Assembly: GCF_040744945.1 (NCBI RefSeq)
Contig: NZ_CP160453.1
Location: 4,464,001 to 4,528,000 of the forward strand
Length of the DNA stretch: 64,000 nt
Origin: Saccharothrix sp. HUAS TT1
Lineage (GTDB): Bacteria > Actinomycetota > Actinomycetes > Mycobacteriales > Pseudonocardiaceae
Direction of reading: 5' to 3'
The translations under genes and the position numbers were made by a program. The notes below the pieces were generated by a model. That model made no database searches. It was not told the origin of the DNA and worked only from the letters and a program-made list of their open reading frames with translations. How positions within the stretch are numbered: position 1 is the stretch's first letter; the number at the start of each line of letters is the position of its first letter. Below are positions 26,402-36,006 of the stretch, in pieces.

Positions 26402-27384
26402 CGTTCCTCCCGGCTCAGGTCGCGCAGGGCGGACACCACCGCGTTGCGGGTCAGCGGCACCTTGAAGGCGTTGCCCGCCAACGGGGCCGCGCCCGCCAGC
26501 TCGGCGTCGACCGCCCGCCGGAACACCTCCTCGTCGGCGGGGGAGCCGAGCAGCAGGTCCTCCGCCCGCCGGGCCCGCCACGGCTTGTGCGCCACCCCGC
26601 CCAGCGCGATCCGCGCGTCGCGCACCACCCCGTCCTCGACCCGCAGCACGGCCGCGACCGACACCAGCGCGAACGCGTAGGACGCCCGGTCCCGCACCTT
26701 CCGGTACAGCGACCGCGAGCCCGGCGGCAGCGGCGGCAGGTCCACCGAGAGGATCAGGTCCGCCGGTGACAGCACGGTGTCGCGGTGCGGCTCGTCGCCC
26801 GGCAGCCGGTGCAGCGCCACCAGCGGCACCACCCGCCGCCCCTCCGGCCCCAGCACCGACACCTGCGCGTCCAGCGCCGCCATCGCCACCGCCATGTCCG
26901 ACGGGTGCGTGGCCACGCAGTGCGCGGACGCGCCCAGGATCGCGTGGTGCCGCGTGTAGCCGCCGATCGCCGAGCACCCGGCGCCGGGCTCCCGCTTGTT
27001 GCACGGCGTGGAGACGTCCTGGAAGTACACGCACCTGGTGCGCTGCAACAGGTTCCCGCCGGTCGTGGCCAGGTTGCGGATCTGCCCGGACGCGCCGGAC
27101 AGCAGCGCCCGCGCCAGCACCGGGTAGTCCCGCCGGACCACCGGGTGCGCGGCCAGGTCGGCGTTGCGCGCGGTCGCGCCGACCCGCAGGCCGCCGTCGG
27201 GCAGCTCGGCCACCGAGTCCAGCGGCAGCCGGCTGATGTCGACCAGCACCTCCGGTTCGGCGACACCGAGCTTGAGGTGGTCGACCAGGTTCGTGCCGCC
27301 GGCCAGGAACGCCACCCCGGCCAACCCGGTCGCGGCGGCCACCGCGCTCTCGGCGTCCGGCGCGCGGCGGTAGTCGAACGGCAT
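26398..27384 (-). CDS. Molybdenum hydroxylase FAD-binding subunit (PaoB/YagS-like)
   Basis: The 328-residue protein has the FAD-binding domain of molybdopterin dehydrogenases: AFLAGGTNLVDHLKLGV near residue 25, then SGASGQIRNLATTGGNLLQRTRC and GASAHCVATHPSDMAVAMAAL, and the C-terminal CO-dehydrogenase flavoprotein domain. The Cys-rich insert (RCVYFQDVSTPCNKREPGAGC) matches the loop that holds an extra 4Fe-4S cluster in PaoB, marking the aldehyde-oxidoreductase type. Its ATG shares one base with the stop of the iron-sulfur gene (TGATG), indicating translational coupling. Confidence 0.94.
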   Translation of the reverse strand: MPFDYRRAPDAESAVAAATGLAGVAFLAGGTNLVDHLKLGVAEPEVLVDISRLPLDSVAELPDGGLRVGATARNADLAAHPVVRRDYPVLARALLSGASGQIRNLATTGGNLLQRTRCVYFQDVSTPCNKREPGAGCSAIGGYTRHHAILGASAHCVATHPSDMAVAMAALDAQVSVLGPEGRRVVPLVALHRLPGDEPHRDTVLSPADLILSVDLPPLPPGSRSLYRKVRDRASYAFALVSVAAVLRVEDGVVRDARIALGGVAHKPWRARRAEDLLLGSPADEEVFRRAVDAELAGAAPLAGNAFKVPLTRNAVVSALRDLSREER

Positions 27385-27887
27385 CACCGGGCGCCGTCCC
27401 GGACCGCGGCCACGATGTTGACGTACGCGCCGCACCGGCACAGGTTCCCGCTCATCCGCTCCCGGACCTCCTCGTCGGTCAGCTCCACCGGCCCGGCCAG
27501 GTCTTCGGTGACCGCGCTCGGGTGACCGGCCGCCACCTCGTCCAGCACGCCGACGGCCGAGCACACCTGCCCCGGCGTGCAGAACCCGCACTGCAACGCG
27601 TCCCGCTCCAGGAACGCCTCCTGCACCGGGTGCAGCCGCCCGCCGTCCGCGAGCCCTTCGGCCGTGGTGATCTCGGCCCCGTCGTGCGCCACCGCCAGCG
27701 CCAGGCACGTGATCGCCCGCCGCCCGTCGAGCAGGACCGTGCACGCGCCGCACTGACCGTGGTCGCAACCCTTCTTCGGCGCGGTCGCACCGACGCCGTC
27801 GCGCAACGCGTCCAGCAGGGTCGTCCTGGTGTCCACGCGCAGGCGTCGGCGACGTCCGTCCACCCGCAGCTCGATGTCACCGTCCAC
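27384..27887 (-). CDS. Molybdenum hydroxylase 2Fe-2S subunit (PaoA/YagT-like)
   Basis: The protein is 167 residues from GTG 27887, preceded by GAGGAG. Two 2Fe-2S domains are complete: CDHGQCGACTVLLDG with the later Cys in AITC, and QCGFCTPGQ with NLCRCGAY. It passes electrons from the molybdenum site to FAD. It is the first gene of the three-gene operon. PaoA in E. coli carries a twin-arginine signal; no such signal is seen downstream of the chosen start, so this enzyme is probably cytosolic. A longer in-frame start at 27968 is unlikely. Confidence 0.94.
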   Translation of the reverse strand: MDGDIELRVDGRRRRLRVDTRTTLLDALRDGVGATAPKKGCDHGQCGACTVLLDGRRAITCLALAVAHDGAEITTAEGLADGGRLHPVQEAFLERDALQCGFCTPGQVCSAVGVLDEVAAGHPSAVTEDLAGPVELTDEEVRERMSGNLCRCGAYVNIVAAVRDGAR

Positions 27888-28051
27888 GGCGTGACTCCTC
27901 CGACTCGGCGTCCCCCTGGGCTTCCCCGGTCCTGCCCGGCCAACCGACAATCCGCCGAACGCGTGCATCCATCCGATGTATCGGCCTTCTTCGGGCTTGA
28001 AATCGGCTCTGGAGGGTCGACACTTCGGATGTCTTGCGGGAGGATCGAGCG

Positions 28052-30364
28052 GTGGATCGGGGAACGCTGATGCTCTGGTACGACGAGCCCGCGACCGACT
28101 GGGAGCGCGAGTCGCTGCCCATCGGCAACGGCGCGCTGGGCGGCGGCGTGTTCGGCGCGGTGGCGCGCGAGCGGGTCCAGCTCAACGAGAAGACGCTGTG
28201 GACCGGCGGACCCGGCTCCGCGCAGGGCTACGACTCCGGCAACTGGACCGGCCCCCGGCCGGACGCGCTGCGCGAGGTCCGGGAGCTGGTCGAGCGCGAG
28301 CACCGGGTCGACCCGGGCGTCGTGGCGGCGGCCCTGGGCCAACCGCGCCGCGGCTTCGGCGCGTACCAGCCGTTCGGCGAGCTGTGGCTGGCACTGGCCG
28401 ACCCGCCCGCCGAGGTCGCCGACTACCGGCGCGACCTCGACCTGACCCGCGCGGTCGCCTCGGTGTCGTACCGGGCCGACGGCGTGCGGCACACCAGGGA
28501 GTACTTCGCGAGCGCGGCCGACGGCGTGATCGTCATCCGGTTCTCCGCCGACCGACCCGGGAAGATCGGCCTCACCGCCTCGACCACCGCGCCGGACAAC
28601 CGCACCTGGCACGTCGTGGCGACCGGCGGCCGGTCCACCGCCACCGGCGCCCTGCACGACAACGGGTTGCGCTTCGAGTCGCAGTTCCAGGTGCTCAACC
28701 GGGCGGGCACGCGGGTCGACAACGCCGACGGCTCGGTCACCGTCGCCGACGCCGACAGCGTGGTGCTGGTCTTCGCGGCGGGCACCGACTACGCCGCCGA
28801 CCACCCGACCTACCGCGGCCCCGACCCGGGCGACCGCGTGCGGGCGACCGTCGACCAGGCGTCGGCCCAGGGCTGGGACCGGCTGCTCGACGCGCACCTG
28901 CGCGACTACCGCGCGCTGTTCCACCGGGTGTCGCTGGACATCGGGCAGCTGCCGGTGGACGTGCCGACCGACGAACTCCTCCGCGACTACGCCACCGCCC
29001 CGGCCCCGGCCCGGCGGGCGCTGGAAGCCCTGTACTTCCAGTACGGCCGCTACCTGCTGATCTCCTCGTCCCGGCCCGGATCGCCGCCCGCGAACCTCCA
29101 GGGCGTGTGGAACGACTCGGTGTCGCCGCCGTGGAGCGCCGACTACCACGTGAACATCAACCTGCAGATGAACTACTGGCCCGCCGAGACGACGAACCTG
29201 GCCGAGACCACCGGCCCGCTGTTCGACTTCGTGGACGCGCTGCGCGAGCCCGGCGCCGTCACCGCGCGCGAGCTGCACGGCAGCCGGGGCTGGGTGGTCA
29301 ACAACGAGACCAACCCGTTCGGCTTCACCGGTGTGCACGACTGGGCGACCGCGTTCTGGTTCCCGGAGGCGGGCGCGTGGCTGGCGCAGCACCACTTCGA
29401 GCACTACCTGTTCGGCCGCGACCGCCGGTTCCTCGCCGAGCGCGCGTACCCGGTGATGAAGGAGCTGGCCGAGTTCTGGCTGGACGGGCTGGCGGTGGAC
29501 CCGAGGGACGGGACGCTCGTCGTCACGCCGAGCTATTCGCCCGAGCACGGCGACTTCTCCGCCGGCGCGGCCCTGTCGCAGCAGGTCGTGCGGCAGCTGT
29601 TCGCCAACGTCGCCTCGGTCGCCGACCTGGTGGGGGACGGCGCGTTCGGGGCCGAGGTGCGCGCGGCGCTCGACCGGCTCGACCCCGGCGCCCGGATCGG
29701 GTCCTGGGGCCAGTTGCAGGAGTGGAAGCAGGACCTGGACGACCCGGCGGACGAGCACCGGCACGTGTCGCACCTGTTCGCCCTGTTCCCCGGCAACGGG
29801 ATCGGCCCGCTCACCACGCCGGAACTCGCCGCCGCCGCGGAGGTCTCGCTGACCGCGCGCGGCGACGGCGGCACCGGCTGGAGCAAGGCGTGGAAGATCA
29901 ACTTCTGGGCGCGGCTGCTCGACGGCGACCACGCGCACCGGGTGTTGGCCGAGCAGCTGACCGGCAGCACGACCCCGAACCTGTGGGACACCCACCCGCC
30001 GTTCCAGGTCGACGGCAACTTCGGCGCGACGTCCGGGGTGGCGGAGATGCTGCTGCAGAGCCAGGACGGCGTGGTGCACGTGCTGCCCGCCCTGCCGGGG
30101 GAGTGGCGCGACGGCTCGTGCACGGGCCTGCGGGCCCGCGGTGACGTCACGGTCGACGTGCGGTGGTCGGCCGGGGTGGCGGAGGAGGTCGCGCTGACCA
30201 CCGGCCAGGACGGCCCGGTCCGGGTCCGCTGCGCCCTGTTCCGCGGCCGAGTCCGGCTGGTGGACGCCCGGACGGGGGAGGACGTGCCGCTGCTGCCCGC
30301 ACGTGGCGACTCGATCACCTTCACCGCCCGTGCCGCCCACCGCTACGTGGCCACGGCGACGTGA
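28052..30364 (+). CDS. Glycoside hydrolase family 95 protein, alpha-L-fucosidase-like
   Basis: The protein is 770 residues from GTG 28052, with GGGAGG eight bases upstream. It matches GH95 from end to end: MLWYDEPATDWERESLPIGNGALGG at the start, TYHVNINLQMNYWP-type motif (here DYHVNINLQMNYWPAE, with the two Asn that activate water), SPEHG for the general acid region, HVSHLFALFPG and FQVDGNFGATSGVAEML near the end. GH95 enzymes release alpha-1,2-fucose or alpha-galactose from plant polysaccharides. No signal peptide is seen, so it would act on imported oligosaccharides. The neighbouring rhamnose-type transporter and rhamnogalacturonan lyase remnant point to pectin or hemicellulose use. Confidence 0.93.
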   Translation: MDRGTLMLWYDEPATDWERESLPIGNGALGGGVFGAVARERVQLNEKTLWTGGPGSAQGYDSGNWTGPRPDALREVRELVEREHRVDPGVVAAALGQPRRGFGAYQPFGELWLALADPPAEVADYRRDLDLTRAVASVSYRADGVRHTREYFASAADGVIVIRFSADRPGKIGLTASTTAPDNRTWHVVATGGRSTATGALHDNGLRFESQFQVLNRAGTRVDNADGSVTVADADSVVLVFAAGTDYAADHPTYRGPDPGDRVRATVDQASAQGWDRLLDAHLRDYRALFHRVSLDIGQLPVDVPTDELLRDYATAPAPARRALEALYFQYGRYLLISSSRPGSPPANLQGVWNDSVSPPWSADYHVNINLQMNYWPAETTNLAETTGPLFDFVDALREPGAVTARELHGSRGWVVNNETNPFGFTGVHDWATAFWFPEAGAWLAQHHFEHYLFGRDRRFLAERAYPVMKELAEFWLDGLAVDPRDGTLVVTPSYSPEHGDFSAGAALSQQVVRQLFANVASVADLVGDGAFGAEVRAALDRLDPGARIGSWGQLQEWKQDLDDPADEHRHVSHLFALFPGNGIGPLTTPELAAAAEVSLTARGDGGTGWSKAWKINFWARLLDGDHAHRVLAEQLTGSTTPNLWDTHPPFQVDGNFGATSGVAEMLLQSQDGVVHVLPALPGEWRDGSCTGLRARGDVTVDVRWSAGVAEEVALTTGQDGPVRVRCALFRGRVRLVDARTGEDVPLLPARGDSITFTARAAHRYVATAT

Positions 30365-30371
30365 CCCGGTC

Positions 30372-30935
30372 CTACTGCCCGACCCGGCCGTCGATCCGCT
30401 CGCGGAGCAGGTCGGCGTGGCCGTTGTGCCGGGCGTACTCCTCGATCATGTGCACGAGGACTTCCCGCAACGGGATCGGGGCGTGTCCCGGGTCGCCCGA
30501 GCCCAGCACGTCCAGGTCTGCGGCCCCGGCCACGAACCGCTCGGCGAAGGCCACCTCGGCCCGCCAGGTGGCCCAGGCGTCCTCGACCACCGCCGGGTCG
30601 GCCGTGGCGCCGCCGAACGCCGAGGTGTGGTGCGGCGTGACGGTTTCGCCCGCCAACACCCGCCGGAACCAGTACTGCTCGACGCCCGCCAGGTGCCGCA
30701 CGAGCCCGAGCAGCGACAGGTCCGACGGCGGCGCCGAGCGGCGCGCCATGGCCACGGCGTCCAGCCCGGTGCACTTCAGCTCCAACGTCAGCCGCTGGTT
30801 CCGCAGGTAGCGCACCAGGGTCCGGCGCTCGCCCGGGTACGGGCCGCCGGCGTTGCGCGGGTCGTCCGCCGGGTCGACCCACATGTCGGACCAGCCGAAC
30901 CGGCGCTCGGGCAGGGCCTCGTCATCACCCGTCAT
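30372..30935 (-). CDS. DinB/DUF664 family protein
   Basis: The 187-residue protein has the four-helix DinB-like fold of the DUF664 group: [38 protein letters not shown] (with a metal-type His) and [26 protein letters not shown] (two more His). Three His in those positions form the metal site of thiol-dependent transferases such as mycothiol-S-transferase. It is presumably cytosolic; its substrate is unknown. It ends 7 bases from the convergent GH95 stop. Confidence 0.9.
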   Translation of the reverse strand: MTGDDEALPERRFGWSDMWVDPADDPRNAGGPYPGERRTLVRYLRNQRLTLELKCTGLDAVAMARRSAPPSDLSLLGLVRHLAGVEQYWFRRVLAGETVTPHHTSAFGGATADPAVVEDAWATWRAEVAFAERFVAGAADLDVLGSGDPGHAPIPLREVLVHMIEEYARHNGHADLLRERIDGRVGQ

Positions 30936-31022
30936 GCGCCCGATCGTGGACGGTCGGCGTCGGCGGGCGCAATCGGATAACTCGCTTGACCCGAACACGG
31001 GTCGGCGCTGCACTGTGGCGGG

Positions 31023-31041
31023 CCACCACGAGCCGTGGTGG
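31023..31041. promoter_or_regulatory. Inverted repeat upstream of the GNAT gene
   Basis: CCACCACG-AGC-CGTGGTGG, a perfect 8-base inverted repeat, lies 26 bases before ATG 31068. It could be an operator for the acetyltransferase gene or a 5' hairpin in its mRNA. Confidence 0.4.
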
Positions 31042-31067
31042 CGGCAGCCGAGGGGGCAGTGGCAGCG

Positions 31068-32276
31068 ATGGAGATCCGTTCCACGACCGAGCAGGACCGG
31101 GAGGCCTTCGCCGGCACGCTCTACACCGCGTTCGGCCGCTTCCCCGGCGCACCGACCGCCGGCGACTCGGTCTGGTGGTCGTCGCTCGACATGGACCGCG
31201 GCGTGCTCGCCACGGCGGACGGGCGGCCCGTCGGCACCGCCGCCGCGTGCTCCTTCGAGCTCACCCTGCCCGGCGGGAACCTCGTGCCGGTCGCCGGGGT
31301 GACCGCCGTCGGCGTCCTGCCGTCGCACCGCCGCCGGGGCGTGCTCAGCGCGATGATGCGGCACCAGTTCGCCGAACTGCGGGCGCGGGGCGAGTTCCTG
31401 TCCGTGCTGCTGGCCACCGAGGCCACGATCTACGGCCGGTTCGGCTACGGACCGGCGACCCACACGCGCCGGTTGACGGTGCCGCGCTCCCGGGCCGCCT
31501 TCGCCGAGCCCAGGGCGCGCGGGGCGGCCGACACCGGCACGGTCGAGGTGCTGCGGCGCGACGAGTGCGGCGAAATCCTGGAGGAGGTCTACGACCGGTA
31601 CCGCCGCGCGCAGCCCGGCGCGCTGCTCCGGCCGCACCGCTGGTGGGCGTCGGGCGCGGGCCAACCGCCGGTGTCCCTGGCGCCGCGCTACATCGCCGTG
31701 CACCGGGACGCCGCCGGTGTCCCGGACGGCTACGCCGCCTACTCGCTCGACGAGCCCGACACCCTGGTGGTCGACGAGACGGTCGCCGTGGACGACGCCG
31801 CCTACACGGCCCTGGCCCGGTTCGCGCTCGGCCACGACCTGGTCGCCCGGGTGGTGTTCAAGCACTTCCCGCCCGAGCACCCGCTGCGCCGGCAGCTCGC
31901 GGACTTCCGCGCGGCCGAGCCGAGCCGCGAGACCGACTGGCTGTGGGTGCGACCGCTGGACGTCCCGCGCGCCCTGGCCGCGCGCGGCTGGTCGGCGGAC
32001 GGCGAGCTGGTGCTCGACGTCGAGGACCCGTTCCTCGCCGAACGGGGCCGCTACCTGCTGACCGCCCGGGGCGGCGAGGCCGGCTGCGCCCCGACCGACC
32101 GGGAGCCCGACCTGTCCCTGGACGTGCGGGACCTGGGCTCGGTCTACCTCGGCGGCGTCTCCCCGAGCGCGCTGGTGCGGGCCGGGCACGTCCGGGCCCA
32201 CCACCCGGAAGCCGCCGCCCTCGCCGACGCCCTCTTCCGCGCCGAACGCCCACCGCACTGCCTGCACTGGTTCTGA
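31068..32276 (+). CDS. Eis-like GNAT family N-acetyltransferase
   Basis: The 402-residue protein has the Eis layout: an N-terminal GNAT domain with the acetyl-CoA motif [20 protein letters not shown] (near residue 90), a second degenerate GNAT domain and a sterol-carrier-like C-terminal domain ending in Trp-Phe. In Eis the terminal Phe carboxylate acts as the catalytic base, and Phe402 is present here. Eis enzymes acetylate amines at several positions, including aminoglycosides. ATG 31068 is chosen; GTG 31059 in frame is closer to the GAGGGG ribosome site. A strong palindromic terminator follows at once. Confidence 0.9.
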   Translation: MEIRSTTEQDREAFAGTLYTAFGRFPGAPTAGDSVWWSSLDMDRGVLATADGRPVGTAAACSFELTLPGGNLVPVAGVTAVGVLPSHRRRGVLSAMMRHQFAELRARGEFLSVLLATEATIYGRFGYGPATHTRRLTVPRSRAAFAEPRARGAADTGTVEVLRRDECGEILEEVYDRYRRAQPGALLRPHRWWASGAGQPPVSLAPRYIAVHRDAAGVPDGYAAYSLDEPDTLVVDETVAVDDAAYTALARFALGHDLVARVVFKHFPPEHPLRRQLADFRAAEPSRETDWLWVRPLDVPRALAARGWSADGELVLDVEDPFLAERGRYLLTARGGEAGCAPTDREPDLSLDVRDLGSVYLGGVSPSALVRAGHVRAHHPEAAALADALFRAERPPHCLHWF

Positions 32277-32278
32277 GC

Positions 32279-32316
32279 GCGCGTGCCCGGCCGCGACGTC
32301 GCGGCCGGGCACGCGC
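32279..32316. terminator. 38-base perfect palindrome, bidirectional terminator
   Basis: The sequence reads the same on both strands over 38 bases, centred on GACGTC (32295-32300). It begins 2 bases after the GNAT stop and lies 7 bases beyond the stop of the minus-strand lyase remnant. Confidence 0.8.
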
Positions 32317-32323
32317 TCGGCGC

Positions 32324-32542
32324 CTAGCCGATGGGGAAGCTCGGGTGCGGCGGCTGGTTGTACGCGGTGTTCTGCCAGGCCACGGCGACCCGGTACTGGC
32401 GGTCCTGCATCAGCGACGGGCGCGAGACGGAGGTCGGGTCGGTGGTCGAGTAGGTGCGCAGCCTGGTGTTGTCCGACGTGCGCCGGACGACCTCCTCCCG
32501 CCAGTCGCCGAGGATGTCGGCCGACAGGGCGGGCGTCGAATC
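32324..32542 (-). pseudogene. Rhamnogalacturonan lyase (PL11-like), C-terminal remnant only
   Basis: The last about 70 residues of a PL11-type rhamnogalacturonan endolyase are intact: [19 protein letters not shown], then STTDPT and [19 protein letters not shown], ending in IG and a TAG stop. The similarity stops at about 32540 where, on the other strand, an unrelated ABC ATPase stub begins. The other 500 or more residues of the lyase are absent, so this is the 3' end of a gene cut by a deletion. Confidence 0.82.
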
Positions 32543-32774
32543 GTGGACGAGCCGACCAGGGGCATCGACGTCGGCGCGAAGGTCGAGGTGCACGCCCTGC
32601 TGGCCGACCTCGCGACCGCCGGCCTGGCGGTGCTGCTGATCTCCTCCGAGCTGCCGGAAGTGCTCGGCGTGGCAGACCGGGTGCTGGTGGTGCACGAGGG
32701 CCGGATCGCCGCGGAGCTGTCCGGCGCCGAGGCCACCGAGGAGGCCGTGATGCGGGCGGCGACCGGGGCGCGGC
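32543..32774 (+). pseudogene. Sugar ABC transporter ATPase (RhaT/RbsA-like), C-terminal stub
   Basis: [20 protein letters not shown] is the Walker B/D-loop of the second nucleotide-binding domain of a ribose/rhamnose-class ATPase; [24 protein letters not shown] and [10 protein letters not shown] complete the usual C-terminus. Everything before Walker B (about 420 residues, both Walker A motifs) is missing. The frame then runs on through the permease start without a stop, whereas intact relatives usually end at an ATGA overlap, so a small indel may also have occurred. It could be translated from GTG 32543 but cannot hydrolyse ATP. Confidence 0.83.
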
Positions 32775-33773
32775 ATGAGGCCGCGCGCGCTGTTGTCCGG
32801 GCGCGAGCCGGCCATCGTGATCGCGCTCGTCGTGGTCGTCGCGGTGACCGCGGCGGTGCGGCCCGCGTTCCTCGACGCGCAGGGCCTGCACGACCTGTTC
32901 CTCAACGCCTCCGTCATCGCCCTGCTGGCGATCGGGCAGGCGCTGCTGGTGATCACCCGCAACATCGACCTGTCCGTCGGCTCGGTGATGGGGCTGACCG
33001 CGTTCCTGTCCGGGCAGCTGTTCCTCGCCGACCGGACCACGCCGGTCGTCCTGGTGCTGGTGGCCGGGATGGCGCTCGGCGCGGCCTGCGGCGCGGTCAA
33101 CGGCGCGCTGGTCGCGGTCGCCAAGGTGCCGGCCCTGGTGGTCACCCTGGGCACGCTGTACGTGTTCCGCGGCCTCGACTACGGCTGGGCCGGTGCGACC
33201 GGCGTGCGGCAGGTCAACGCCGACCGGGTGTCGCCGGAGTTCCTGGCGTTCGGCAGCGGCTCCGTGCTGGGCGTGCCGAACCTGACCCTGATCGCGCTCG
33301 CCGCGCTGCTGGTGACCGGGTGGGCGCTGCGCGACTTCCGGTCCGGCCGCGAGCTGTACGCCATCGGGTCCAACCCGGAGGCCGCGCGGCTGGCGGGCAT
33401 CCCGGCGGGCAGGCGGGTGTTCACCGCGTTCGTGGTGTCCGGCGCCCTGGTCGGCCTCGCCGGCGTGCTGCACGCGGCGTACTTCGGCACCGTCAACGCC
33501 TCCGTCGGCACGGGCCGCGAACTCGCCGTCGTGGCCGCGGTCGTGGTGGGCGGCGTGGCGATCTTCGGCGGCAGCGGCTCGGTGCGGGGCGCGGTGCTCG
33601 GCGCGCTGCTGCTGACCACGATCACCAGCGCGTTGCCGGTGCTCGGCGTGCCCGCGTTCTGGCAGCGCGCGGTCGACGGGGCGGCGCTGCTGCCGGCCAT
33701 CTCGCTGGACCGGGCCGTGATGCTCCGGCCGACCGCCCGGCTGCGCCGGGAGAGGGGGCGCGGCCGTGCGTGA
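32775..33773 (+). CDS. Sugar ABC transporter permease (rhamnose class, first)
   Basis: The 332-residue membrane protein of the RbsC/BPD_transp_2 family has about eight to ten helices, with signature stretches [50 protein letters not shown] and [21 protein letters not shown]. It forms half of the membrane channel with the next gene product. The order ATPase stub - permease - permease - binding protein matches actinobacterial rhamnose (rha) transporters. ATG 32775 follows directly on the ATPase stub, and the gene overlaps the second permease by 8 bases. Confidence 0.9.
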   Translation: MRPRALLSGREPAIVIALVVVVAVTAAVRPAFLDAQGLHDLFLNASVIALLAIGQALLVITRNIDLSVGSVMGLTAFLSGQLFLADRTTPVVLVLVAGMALGAACGAVNGALVAVAKVPALVVTLGTLYVFRGLDYGWAGATGVRQVNADRVSPEFLAFGSGSVLGVPNLTLIALAALLVTGWALRDFRSGRELYAIGSNPEAARLAGIPAGRRVFTAFVVSGALVGLAGVLHAAYFGTVNASVGTGRELAVVAAVVVGGVAIFGGSGSVRGAVLGALLLTTITSALPVLGVPAFWQRAVDGAALLPAISLDRAVMLRPTARLRRERGRGRA

Positions 33774-34752
33774 ACGGGTGTTGCGCTGGGAGGTGGTGCT
33801 GGTCCTGCTGTGCGGCGCGGTGTTCGCGTTCGGCTCGACCGGCACGCCCGGGTTCGCCGACGCGGGCAACGTCGGCTTCCTGCTGCAGGACTTCGCCGAG
33901 GTGGCGCTGCCGGCGATGGCGCTGCTGCCGATCGTGCTGACCGGCGGGATCGACCTGTCGGTGGCGTCGGTGCTCGGCTTCTGCTCCGCGCTGACCGGCG
34001 TGCTGTGGGACGCGGGCGTGCCGTTCGAGACGGTCGTGCCGCTGGTGCTGGTCGCGGGCGTGCTGCTGGGCGCGGTCAACGCGGGCCTGATCGTGCGGTT
34101 CGGGCTGCCCGCGCTGGCCGTCACGATCGGCACGCTCGGCCTGTACCGGGGGCTGGCGTACGCGGTGCTCGGCGACGGCGCGGTCACCGGCTTCCCGGAG
34201 AACTACCGGCCGTTCGCGACCGACGTCATCCCCGGCACGTTCCTGCCGTACACCGCTATCCCGGTGCTGGCGGTCGTGCTGCTGGCCGCCGTCGTCGTGC
34301 ACCACACGCCGGTGGGGCGCGCGTTGTACGCCATCGGGCTCGGCGAGCAGACCGCGCGGTTCTCCGGCATCCGGGTGGACCGGCTCAGGTTCGCCCTGTA
34401 CCTGGTGTCCGGCCTGCTGTGCGCAGTGGCGTCGCTGATCTACACGCTGCGCTACAACAGCGCCCGCGCGGACAACGCCAACGGCCTCGAACTGGTCGCG
34501 GTGACCGCCGTGCTGCTCGGCGGTGTGTCGATCTTCGGCGGTCGCGGCACCGTGCTGGGCGTGGCGACCGCCCTGCTGCTGATGGCCGGGCTGCGCAACG
34601 CGCTGTTCCTCAACGACGTGACCAACGAGGTGCAGAACGTCGTCAACGGCCTGCTGCTGATCGTCTCGGTGCTCGTGCCGGTGGCCGCGAACCGGCTGCG
34701 CGGCCGCGTGACCGGGTGCCGCGACCGCGCCGCCGACCAACCAGGAGGATGA
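33766..34752 (+). CDS. Sugar ABC transporter permease (rhamnose class, second)
   Basis: The 328-residue RbsC-family permease shows [52 protein letters not shown] and [27 protein letters not shown] is characteristic of the RhaQ partner. It starts at GTG 33766 inside the end of the first permease gene, and its TGA overlaps the ATG at 34749, so translation of the three remaining genes is coupled. With the ATPase gene destroyed the complex needs an ATPase encoded elsewhere. Confidence 0.9.
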   Translation: MRERVLRWEVVLVLLCGAVFAFGSTGTPGFADAGNVGFLLQDFAEVALPAMALLPIVLTGGIDLSVASVLGFCSALTGVLWDAGVPFETVVPLVLVAGVLLGAVNAGLIVRFGLPALAVTIGTLGLYRGLAYAVLGDGAVTGFPENYRPFATDVIPGTFLPYTAIPVLAVVLLAAVVVHHTPVGRALYAIGLGEQTARFSGIRVDRLRFALYLVSGLLCAVASLIYTLRYNSARADNANGLELVAVTAVLLGGVSIFGGRGTVLGVATALLLMAGLRNALFLNDVTNEVQNVVNGLLLIVSVLVPVAANRLRGRVTGCRDRAADQPGG

Positions 34753-34754
34753 CG

Positions 34755-35837
34755 ATGACCCGCTCCACGACCGGGAACACCCCGAAAGCGGCAGCCGTCG
34801 CGCTCGCGCTCGTGCTGGTCGCGGGGTGCGGTGGGACGACCAAGGACTCCACGGCGGGCTCGGACGCGGGCAGCGGCACCGGGACGGCCAGGACCGCCGA
34901 CCCGGGCGCGCCGGTCCAGGAGGGCCTGAAGGTCGCGTTCCTGCCCAAGGAGGTCGACAACCCCTACGAGATCATCATGGACAAGGGCGGCATCGAGGCC
35001 GTCGCCGAGGTGCGCGGCGAGGGCAAGGAGGTCGGCCCGTCGGACGCCTCGGCGTCGTCGCAGGTGTCCTACATCAACACGCTGGTGCGGCAGCGGCAGG
35101 ACGCGATCGTGATCGCGGCCAACGACCCGAACGCCGTCGCGCCCGCGCTGAAGGACGCCATGGCCAAGGGCATCGCGGTGGTGACCGTCGACTCGGACGC
35201 CGCTCCCGACGCGCGCCAGGTGTTCGTGAACCAGGCCGACTCCGAGGACATCGGCCGCTCGCAGATCGAGCTGATCTCGGCGCAGGTCGGTGGCCGGGGC
35301 AAGATCGCCATCCTGTCCGCGACGCCGAACGCCACCAACCAGAACACGTGGATCGGGTTCATGCGGGACGAGCTGGCCGAGCCCGAGCACGCGGGGCTGG
35401 AGCTGGTCGAGGTGGCGTACGGGGACGACGACGACCAGAAGTCGTTCCAGGAGACGCAGGCGCTGCTGCGGTCCACCCCCGACCTGAAGGGGATCGTGTC
35501 GCCGACGACGGTCGGCATCTCGGCCGCCGCGCGGTACCTCTCGTCGTCGCCGCACAAGGGGAAGGTCGCGCTGACGGGGCTGGGCACGCCGAACCAGATG
35601 CGGCAGTTCGTCAAGGACGGCACGGTCGCGGAGTTCGCGCTGTGGGACCCCGGTCAGCTGGGCTACCTCGCCGGGCACGCGGCGGTGGCGCTCGCGTCCG
35701 GGCGGATCACCGGCGCGGAGGGGGAGAAGCTGACCGCCGGCAAGCTCGGCGAGCGGACCATCGGCGCGAACGGCGAGATCATCCTCGGGCCGCCGACGAC
35801 GTTCAACGCGGGCAACATCGACCAGTTCGACTTCTGA
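34755..35837 (+). CDS. Sugar ABC transporter substrate-binding lipoprotein (RhaS-like)
   Basis: The protein is 360 residues from ATG 34755, six bases after AGGAGG. A lipobox LVAGC near residue 25 anchors it to the membrane, followed by a Gly/Ser/Thr-rich tether. The type I periplasmic-binding fold includes VAFLPKEVDNPYEIIMDKGG, IVIAANDPNAVAPALKDAM, VTVDSDAAPDARQVFVNQAD and NAGNIDQFDF at the end, the pattern of rhamnose-binding RhaS. It captures the sugar for the two permeases. A 15-pair terminator follows. Confidence 0.9.
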   Translation: MTRSTTGNTPKAAAVALALVLVAGCGGTTKDSTAGSDAGSGTGTARTADPGAPVQEGLKVAFLPKEVDNPYEIIMDKGGIEAVAEVRGEGKEVGPSDASASSQVSYINTLVRQRQDAIVIAANDPNAVAPALKDAMAKGIAVVTVDSDAAPDARQVFVNQADSEDIGRSQIELISAQVGGRGKIAILSATPNATNQNTWIGFMRDELAEPEHAGLELVEVAYGDDDDQKSFQETQALLRSTPDLKGIVSPTTVGISAAARYLSSSPHKGKVALTGLGTPNQMRQFVKDGTVAEFALWDPGQLGYLAGHAAVALASGRITGAEGEKLTAGKLGERTIGANGEIILGPPTTFNAGNIDQFDF

Positions 35838-35857
35838 CGGCCACCCACGACCAGGCG

Positions 35858-35905
35858 GCCGGCGCCACGGCCGGCGCCACGGCCGGCGCCACGGCGGGCA
35901 CCACG
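35858..35905. repeat. Short tandem repeat GGCCGGCGCCAC
   Basis: Three or more 12-base copies of GGCCGGCGCCAC and degenerate GGCGGGCACCAC follow each other just after the binding-protein stop. It is a noncoding simple repeat, probably variable in length. Confidence 0.7.
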
Positions 35906-35947
35906 GCGGGCGGCGGCGCGGACGGCGCGGAGTGCGACGCGGAATGC

Positions 35948-35983
35948 CGCGCGGCCCGGAGCGAGGGGGCTCCGGGCCGCGCG
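35948..35983. terminator. 15-pair bidirectional terminator
   Basis: CGCGCGGCCCGGAGC (35948-35962) pairs perfectly with 35969-35983 around a 6-base loop. It lies between the convergent binding-protein and glucanase genes. Confidence 0.85.
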
Positions 35984-36006
35984 ACCCTTCGGCAGGGCGG
36001 TTCGGA

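Noticed and set aside
30936..34187. Long upstream extension of the DinB-like gene on the minus strand
   Set aside because: It runs opposite the acetyltransferase and permease genes and has no motifs. The DinB fold begins at ATG 30935.
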